The position numbers and the translations under genes are program-made. A DNA stretch of 22,450 bases from Silene noctiflora (lineage: Eukaryota > Streptophyta > Magnoliopsida > Caryophyllales > Caryophyllaceae): assembly GCA_009801015.1 (NCBI GenBank), contig VHZZ01005504.1, positions 35,844-58,293 on the forward strand. Direction: 5' to 3'. Shown here in pieces: positions 19,701 to 22,450 of the stretch; within the stretch, counting starts at the first letter, position 1, and each line of letters starts with the position of its first letter. The notes beneath the pieces were generated by a model that worked only from the letters and a program-made list of their open reading frames with translations, was not told the DNA's origin and made no database searches.

Positions 19701-19896
19701 CCCTAACAAAAACATCCTGAAAAACGAGAAAAAAAAAACAAAAAGGAGGAAATTAAATTAAAAGAGGTAATGCAAGTTTAAAAATAAGTCGATTAATATA
19801 TGAAATTAGGTTTGCCAAATTACGTAAATAGGGATAAAATTGGTGAGTATAGAGGCGAAATGAGAAGAAGAAGGAGGAGAATGAGGAGCTTACCAT
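2922..19896 (-). CDS. THO1: THO complex subunit 1 (HPR1/THO1), 21 coding exons
   Basis: This is the Hpr1/THOC1 subunit of the nuclear THO/TREX complex, which packages nascent mRNA for export and, in plants, aids small-RNA precursor processing. Exons 5' to 3': 19894-19896, 19633-19716, 18810-18884, 17309-17402, 15738-15883, 15576-15647, 13980-14052, 13835-13900, 13698-13744, 12046-12117, 11806-11931, 11661-11726, 10246-10287, 6165-6281, 6005-6081, 4558-4624, 4362-4433, 4184-4234, 3878-3937, 3615-3764, 2922-3185. The total is 1824 nt, 607 aa; all introns are GT-AG and every junction stays in frame. As I recall, Arabidopsis THO1 is about 600 aa and closely similar. Landmarks: PPETFALQTVQE (13-24), LCEKEHVEGGMIFQLLEDL (91-109), ARGKLVMLRTCNQLLRR (139-155), FLAHFFPLSERS (171-182), FNFYKTFWSLQ (210-220), KYLTSSKLMGLE (275-286), NWVWWKRDGCPPYE (360-373), HHKNNKVYCWKGLR (445-458). 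A basic stretch KSKRAKK (500-506) may be a nuclear signal, and the tail (521-607) is acidic and Pro/Ser-rich. It looks intact. Confidence 0.93.
3186..3614 (-). other. THO1 intron 20 (429 bp)
   Basis: The intron runs from GTGACT to a polypyrimidine run followed by AAG, a less common but accepted acceptor. AAG keeps the frame into Asn-Ala-Ala of the last exon. No repeat or RNA gene is visible inside. Confidence 0.7.
4625..6004 (-). other. THO1 intron 15 (1380 bp) with purine/pyrimidine repeats
   Basis: There is no gene inside. At about 5028-5150 a pyrimidine-rich block (ccctccccttaccctcta) is followed by a complementary purine-rich block (tagaggtaaaggtaaggga), a weak foldback. Its wording resembles the arms of the larger foldback element in intron 9. 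A GA-dinucleotide run lies at 5505-5520. ATTATCxTGCTTAAATTTA occurs at about 5522-5540 and again at 5887-5905. The left arm of a long inverted repeat lies at 5552-5622 and has its own entry. Confidence 0.6.
5552..5622 (+). repeat. Left arm of a 71-bp inverted repeat flanking THO1 exons 14-15
   Basis: This 71-bp segment in intron 15 is the reverse complement of 7188-7258 in intron 13, with two mismatches (taattctaact against taagtataact). Weaker similarity continues to about 5636 through TTTTAACGC. It lies 382 nt downstream of exon 15 in transcript order. In the THO1 pre-mRNA the two arms could pair and loop out exons 15 and 14. It may derive from two oppositely oriented copies of one small transposon. 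Confidence 0.85.
7188..7258 (-). repeat. Right arm of a 71-bp inverted repeat flanking THO1 exons 14-15
   Basis: This is the partner of 5552-5622, in reverse orientation, 69 of 71 bases identical. It lies in intron 13, 906 nt upstream of exon 14 in transcript order. The arms are about 1.57 kb apart and enclose exactly two exons (6165-6281 and 6005-6081). Confidence 0.85.
7823..8413. mobile_element. Foldback MITE with long terminal inverted repeats
   Basis: The element has terminal inverted repeats of about 110 bp: 7823-7930 on the left against about 8291-8411 on the right. Shared blocks, read inward, are GAGTTAATTAAC, TTACTCC[C/T]ACCAACA, TTTTTCAAAAATTACT and AACTCAGGTCAAAATTTGCA. The 7-bp direct repeat TTCTAAA lies just outside both ends (7816-7822 and 8414-8420), consistent with a target duplication. 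The interior is AT-rich without a transposase ORF, so the element is non-autonomous. Long TIRs suggest a Mutator-like or foldback MITE, but the superfamily is inferred. Confidence 0.8.
8013..8112 (+). repeat. 32-bp direct repeat inside the MITE
   Basis: A 32-bp unit starting GTTTCATTTACTCT and ending CCACCTAATT occurs at 8013-8044 and 8081-8112 with one mismatch, 36 bp apart. It lies in the loop region of the foldback element and is probably an internal duplication of the transposon. Confidence 0.75.
8865..8882 (+). repeat. Short telomere-like repeat, three AACCCT units
   Basis: Three perfect 6-bp AACCCT units. The usual plant telomere unit is 7 bp (CCCTAAA), so this is the 6-bp TTAGGG-type variant read on the other strand. 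At 18 bp it could be chance or a degenerate C-rich tract; the surrounding 8770-8910 is unusually C-rich. Confidence 0.5.
9040..9300 (+). mobile_element. Probable decayed Copia LTR and primer-binding region
   Basis: TTCACATGGCATTAGAG at about 9121-9137 resembles an LTR end (CA) followed by a primer binding site related to TGGTATCAGAG. Downstream, GAGACCTCACATTTGATAAGG, TGTTAATGCCCCCATGC and GAGGGAAGAGTTGGATCACC followed by TTATATATAAAG look like the leader or LTR sequence of common plant Copia families. No coding remnant is visible. The boundaries are approximate and the call rests on remembered motif style only. Confidence 0.4.
10651..10753. mobile_element. Small GC-rich MITE-like inverted repeat
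   Basis: CCTTAGTTTAAAAAAGCGCG (10651-10670) is mirrored by the reverse complement of GGTGCGCCTTTTAAACAAGG (10734-10753). Between them, GCGCGCC occurs twice and GCCTCGGGGC once, in strong contrast to the AT-rich intron. The pattern matches a widespread style of short plant MITE. No target duplication is clear. Confidence 0.55.
10831..11252 (+). repeat. Direct duplication of about 80 bp in THO1 intron 12
   Basis: The segment 10831-10922 is repeated at 11179-11252. Shared blocks are CAGGAATGCATT, ACAGGTTCATCATGTCAATA and TATGGATT. The second copy lacks about 15 bp, including CGGATCTGAA, and differs at scattered bases. The copies are 257 bp apart, suggesting an old local duplication or two insertions of one repeat. 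Confidence 0.7.
11932..12045 (-). other. THO1 intron 10, exitron-like (114 nt, stop-free, in frame)
   Basis: The intron is 114 nt, a multiple of three, sits between complete codons, and has no stop in the THO1 frame. Retention would add 38 residues after Met244, mostly hydrophobic and aromatic (VAFLFYVF ... WAFHAVFELFVIQ). Exon 10, intron and exon 11 form one continuous open frame, part of a 173-codon stretch over 11791-12312. The donor is GTAGCC, weaker than most in this gene; the acceptor is CAG. The known protein lacks this insert, so splicing is the default. Confidence 0.75.
12118..13697 (-). other. THO1 intron 9 (1580 bp)
   Basis: Most of this intron is a foldback element (12583-13446) with a C-rich left half and a G-rich right half. 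The plus-strand open frames near 12623-12937 are proline/threonine-rich translations of the C-rich arm and are not genes. The flanks 12118-12580 and 13447-13697 show no further features. Confidence 0.65.
12583..13446. mobile_element. Large foldback element with strand-asymmetric GC arms
   Basis: The left end GGGGCTATTTGGTTT (12583-12597) is mirrored at the right by AAACCAAACTCCCC (13433-13446). Just inside, GGAAAGGGTAAGGGAATG (12608-12625) is mirrored by CATTCACTTACCCTTTCC, with one mismatch. The left arm (about 12700-12970) is strongly C-rich and the right arm (about 13130-13310) strongly G-rich, so the whole element is a degenerate palindrome about 860 bp long. No transposase frame is present. 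The terminal style suggests a hAT- or Mutator-like MITE, and no clear target duplication is seen. Confidence 0.6.
14053..15575 (-). other. THO1 intron 6 (1523 bp)
   Basis: There is no gene inside. A four-unit minisatellite lies at 15091-15218. The rest is AT-rich unique-looking sequence in which I see nothing nameable. Confidence 0.6.
15091..15218 (+). repeat. Minisatellite, four degenerate units of about 32 bp
   Basis: Units begin at about 15091, 15123, 15154 and 15187. Each carries the core GTGATGCCCATxTACAAAAA with substitutions (GTGATGTCCATCTATAC, GATGACACCCATATAC, GTGACGCCCATATAC). The spacing is a regular 31-33 bp. It is intronic and does not encode anything. Confidence 0.7.
16215..16256. 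repeat. Short inverted repeat (hairpin)
   Basis: GTTACACACAGTGTATA (16215-16231) and TATACACTGCGAGTAAC (16240-16256) are complementary at 15 of 17 positions around an 8-nt loop. It may be a small MITE remnant or a simple palindrome. Confidence 0.65.
16727..16762 (+). repeat. Homopolymer run of 36 A
   Basis: An uninterrupted run of A inside THO1 intron 4. It could be the tail of an old retroposed sequence or slippage expansion. The length may be affected by sequencing or assembly. Confidence 0.85.
17403..18809 (-). other. THO1 intron 3 (1407 bp)
   Basis: The intron contains the MITE-like element at 18300-18707 and no gene. The open frames crossing 18043-18591 on both strands overlap this element and do not resemble any family. 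The segment 17403-18290 shows no repeats that I can define. Confidence 0.6.
18300..18707. mobile_element. MITE with about 21-bp terminal inverted repeats
   Basis: The left terminus CGAAAAATTCACATCGTACCC (18300-18320) pairs with the right terminus GGGTACTACGTGAATTTTCCG (18687-18707) with three mismatches. TAACTT begins both flanks (18291-18299 taactttat, 18708-18716 taacttata), an approximate 9-bp target duplication, which would fit a Mutator-like MITE. The interior of about 365 bp has no transposase. It is a non-autonomous insertion in THO1 intron 3. Confidence 0.7.
18885..19632 (-). other. THO1 intron 2 (748 bp)
   Basis: The intron contains the tandem repeat at 19265-19476. The rest is AT-rich without visible features. 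Confidence 0.6.
19265..19476 (+). repeat. Tandem repeat, 2.6 units of 81-82 bp
   Basis: Units begin at 19265, 19346 and 19428. Each starts GGAA[A/G]AACA and contains TAATTAACTT[C/A]ACA and AACTCACTCGAT-like blocks; the first two also share TTTCCATGCCACATAACTAC. The third unit is cut off after CTCACTCGATA. The high identity between the first two units points to a fairly recent duplication. Confidence 0.85.
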
Positions 19897-20100
19897 TGTA
19901 GAAAGCTGATTTGTTCTCTGCAAAATTGCTGAACGTTGTAGTGGAACAATGTATTAAGCTATGTGCCTATGTCTGTACTCTGTAGTGCTCTTTTGTGGGA
20001 ATTTACTTTTGGGTGATGGTAAATTGTAGGGGGGTCAAACGCGTGTTTGGATCGGACATAGCCATATCCGGCTAAATCTTTATAATTTCCTCACATGCTT
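19897..20100 (-). promoter_or_regulatory. THO1 5' UTR and core promoter region
   Basis: Upstream of the ATG, the minus strand has no other ATG for more than 110 nt. The start context is good: A at -3, and G at +4 after splicing, supplied by exon 2. A possible TATAAA lies at 20079-20084 on the minus strand, about 185 nt from the ATG. The transcription start is not determinable from sequence alone. The ATG at 19894-19896 is followed at once by GTAAGC, the donor of a 177-bp first coding intron. Confidence 0.45.
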
Positions 20101-20827
20101 TGTTCTAGTCCGCTTATTTTGTGGCCAAATTGGCCGGGTTTATAGACGGGACGACTAATAAACAACTCTACTAGTAAAAATTGATAATTGGGTGGGATAA
20201 ACATTTACTTCTCCCAAAATCACAAAATTAGGACTCAAATCTTCTTCTTTTTCTCTTTTTCTTTTTTTCAAATAAGTCCTCTCTTGTCTTACCATTTTAT
20301 AATAATACGACGAGTACAGTAAGAGAATAGCCAGAAAATTCATTAACTTTTAATAACCAGGTATTTTATAATGAAAACTAACCTAAATATACAAGTTATC
20401 AATATAAAACATTAAGGTATCAACATAAAATATTATTTTAACTTTAATTAAGAAATTTAATTAGACATTTTGTTATACGGGTAGTCTTACATTTAAAATG
20501 GTCTTATAAAGCATGGTAAAGAAAGTATTCTATATACTATTGAGATTAGTAGGTTACAATATTATACGGGTAGTCTTACAATATTATTTATGTATTATTA
20601 ATGTCATAAATATTGTGGTCAAAATCTTTTCTATTCTGGTTAATATTCTCACTAATCTTTTCTATTATTTGTTAAACGTTGTTTTTAGTATGTACGTCTC
20701 TAACAATTGTAACAATATAATATTATTATTTTTAAAAACAAAGTTGAGAAAATAATTTTAGTAAAATAAACAATCGTATGGATAAAACCATTGAATTTTT
20801 TCTTTTATGAGTCTTAATACGAAACTA
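20101..20827. other. Intergenic region upstream of THO1
   Basis: The DNA is very AT-rich with no gene. A 19-bp direct repeat TTATACGGGTAGTCTTACA occurs at 20473-20491 and 20562-20580. An 80-codon plus-strand frame at 20513-20755 is Ile/Val/Leu/Asn-rich, has no domain, and is expected by chance in such DNA. Confidence 0.5.
20473..20580 (+). repeat. 19-bp direct repeat pair
   Basis: TTATACGGGTAGTCTTACA is found at 20473-20491 and 20562-20580 with no mismatch, 89 bp apart in start position. It may mark a local duplication or a small element of 70 bp with flanking copies. Confidence 0.75.
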
Positions 20828-21523
20828 TCATACTANTAATAGCTATCCTTTATTTCCTAATAGAACTAACTACCGATAATTTAATTGTTCTTATCTCTAA
20901 CACTATAATGTAATACAAGATGAGACGAAAACTGATGGAAATATTGTACAAAAATAAATAATATCGGTAAGTAAACTAAGTTGAGTACTAATTAAAATGG
21001 TTACAATATATGATAAAATATGTACGATTGTTATAAAAACATGTTCAAAATGATTGTGTCATTCTATTAAATTAATGTGTAATAAAATTTGGGCTCACTT
21101 AGTAACAAATTCCTATAAATAAGGAAATATCTAAATCAAATATGTAAATCTCTCCATGATAAAATATATACGATTCTTAAAATATGTAAATCAAGATACA
21201 AATTCAATATATTCAATCAAGTATGTAAATCTTTGTCAGAATTCAATTTCTAAATTCTTTTTCCAAATTAAACCTCCTAAAAAATATCAAGATTCAAAGA
21301 TACTTTTACACAACTTTCATATAGGTCTCCCATAAAAAACACAAAAGATGAATTCTCAATTGTTGTAAATGGCTCGGAATAATAATCTAACTGTCTCAAC
21401 ACAAAACTTTATAAATACTAGATTCATTAAATGTAAAAATAATAAATGTCAACATTTTATTTACAGTCTTCTCTAACATAACCTTCTATAAATACCGTAC
21501 TGTAGTACGGGATCTATACTAGT
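20828..21523 (+). mobile_element. Non-autonomous Helitron
   Basis: The 3' end is textbook: a hairpin CCGTAC-TGTA-GTACGG (21495-21510), an 8-nt spacer and the terminal CTAGT (21519-21523), followed by T as expected for insertion between A and T. The best 5' end is TCATACTA at 20828-20835, preceded by A, one base off the usual TCTATACTA; an unresolved base N at 20836 sits in this end. The element would be about 696 bp, AT-rich, with no Rep/helicase frame. The 3' end is firm and the 5' end less so. Confidence 0.7.
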
Positions 21524-22358
21524 TTATAAAGTAACCCAATTTAGGTAGTAAATCGGGGTCGAACTCAAGGATGGAGTGGGTTATCACTTAATTTGTTCAA
21601 ATCGAACTTTAGTCAAGTAAAGAGATTGTAAGGTTGATTATCAAACTAAAAGTAAACTAGTGAACTAAAATGCAGCTAAATGAGACTAGTTATGAAATTA
21701 GTAATTGGGTTTAACAAATATGATGAAGACTAGGGTTATGGGTTCACTAGAGTGGAATGATAGACCTTTTAACCAATTTATTACTATATTGTTTAGGGGA
21801 GTCTTAGTGAGCCTCGTCTTTCGTTTTGACCCGGTTTCTAAGTCGGGTTTACCCTAGTTTTCGCTTTAAACAGTCCTAAATCATCAATAATGCATACATC
21901 TTGACACAAGTCCTAAGCTTTCACTCAAGAACAAGCAAATAATATAGAAGAAACACCCAATTTTTAGTGAGGCATTTCATCAGACATTAACCATGCACAA
22001 TATTGAAAAAACAATTCCCAAACAACTTATTAATTAATTAGACATAAATTTCAACCATTTGACCCACAATTAAGCCCCATAACCCTAGGGAACTCTACTT
22101 ACACATACTAACTATGACTAGAGAAAACAAGTTTAAATTTAAAGCACAAATAGATGTAAACATGATGAAGATAAAAAAACTCAACTAGTTGTGATAATAA
22201 ATGAACAAAGAGAAGATTAAGATAAAGGAATTATAACAACGAGGAATAAAAATACAAGCTTGGATTGAATAATGAAGGTAAATGTCTTCAATCTTCAATT
22301 AAAACCCAAATAACAATGGTAACCTATCCAACTGGAGTAGATCTAAACTAAATTGTTG
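21524..22358 (+). mobile_element. LTR-element-like non-coding repeat (uncertain)
   Basis: GGTAGTAAATCGGGGTCGAA (about 21543-21562) followed by ACTCAAGGATGGAG resembles the GGGTCGAACTCACAGGGAG signature near LTR junctions of several plant retrotransposon derivatives. Then comes about 800 bp of AT-rich non-coding sequence. A related GGGTCGAT...CAGGGAGG motif is present at the far left edge of the window on the minus strand. No gag/pol coding and no clear termini are visible. Confidence 0.35.
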
Positions 22359-22450
22359 TGACACCCCGCTATTTAGGACACCAAATATAACATAAACGAT
22401 ATGATATGCAGCGGAAATACGGGATTTTTAAAACTTTTTCGATGTCTAAG
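22359..22450 (+). mobile_element. Possible start of another LTR (TGACACCCCGC), cut by the window edge
   Basis: TGACACCCCGCTATTTAGGAC begins at 22359 and resembles the TG(TG)ACACCCC starts of some plant LTRs. Only 92 bp are in view and nothing coding is seen. Confidence 0.25.

Noticed and set aside
1..22450. CRISPR arrays, bacterial operons, tRNA or rRNA genes
   Set aside because: None was seen. The window is plant nuclear DNA with spliced genes, and the repeats present do not have a repeat-spacer pattern. Small RNA genes cannot be excluded by eye.

Overview
This is nuclear DNA from a flowering plant, most likely a eudicot; I cannot name the species. The evidence is AT-rich intergenic DNA, many GT-AG introns, plant-type transposons (Copia LTR element, Helitron, several MITEs) and two plant genes. 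There are only two real protein genes, and they converge tail to tail. Almost all other open frames in the window are shadows inside introns or repeats.

Layout. 1-633 is the edge of a Copia LTR retrotransposon on the minus strand: a complete 263-bp LTR, an initiator-Met tRNA primer binding site, and the start of gag. Gag is cut off at position 101 by what looks like a second, nested element. 634-1155 is the promoter of the first gene. 1156-2329 (+) is a three-exon gene for a small secreted lipid-transfer-like protein with a predicted GPI anchor (161 aa). 2330-2921 is the shared 3' intergenic region. 2922-19896 (-) is one large gene of 21 coding exons for THO complex subunit 1 (HPR1/THO1, 607 aa), with every junction in frame. 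Only about 11% of its span is coding. Its introns hold at least four TIR or foldback elements, Copia remnants, tandem repeats and a long inverted repeat. 19897 to about 20100 is its 5' UTR and promoter. 20828-21523 is a short non-autonomous Helitron. 21524-22450 is repeat-like DNA resembling LTR-element sequence, without coding capacity.

How the genes relate. The two genes have no obvious functional link. The THO1 protein works in the nucleus in the THO/TREX complex (mRNA export, small-RNA precursor handling). The LTP-like protein is predicted to sit on the outer face of the plasma membrane. The most interesting structures are in the THO1 gene itself: a 71-bp near-perfect inverted repeat flanking exons 14-15, a stop-free 114-nt intron that would stay in frame if retained (exitron-like), and a first coding exon that contributes only the ATG.

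Limits. THO1 was identified by recalling the Arabidopsis family and aligning by eye. Exon edges come from GT-AG sites plus reading-frame continuity. Transposon classes rest on terminal motifs only.
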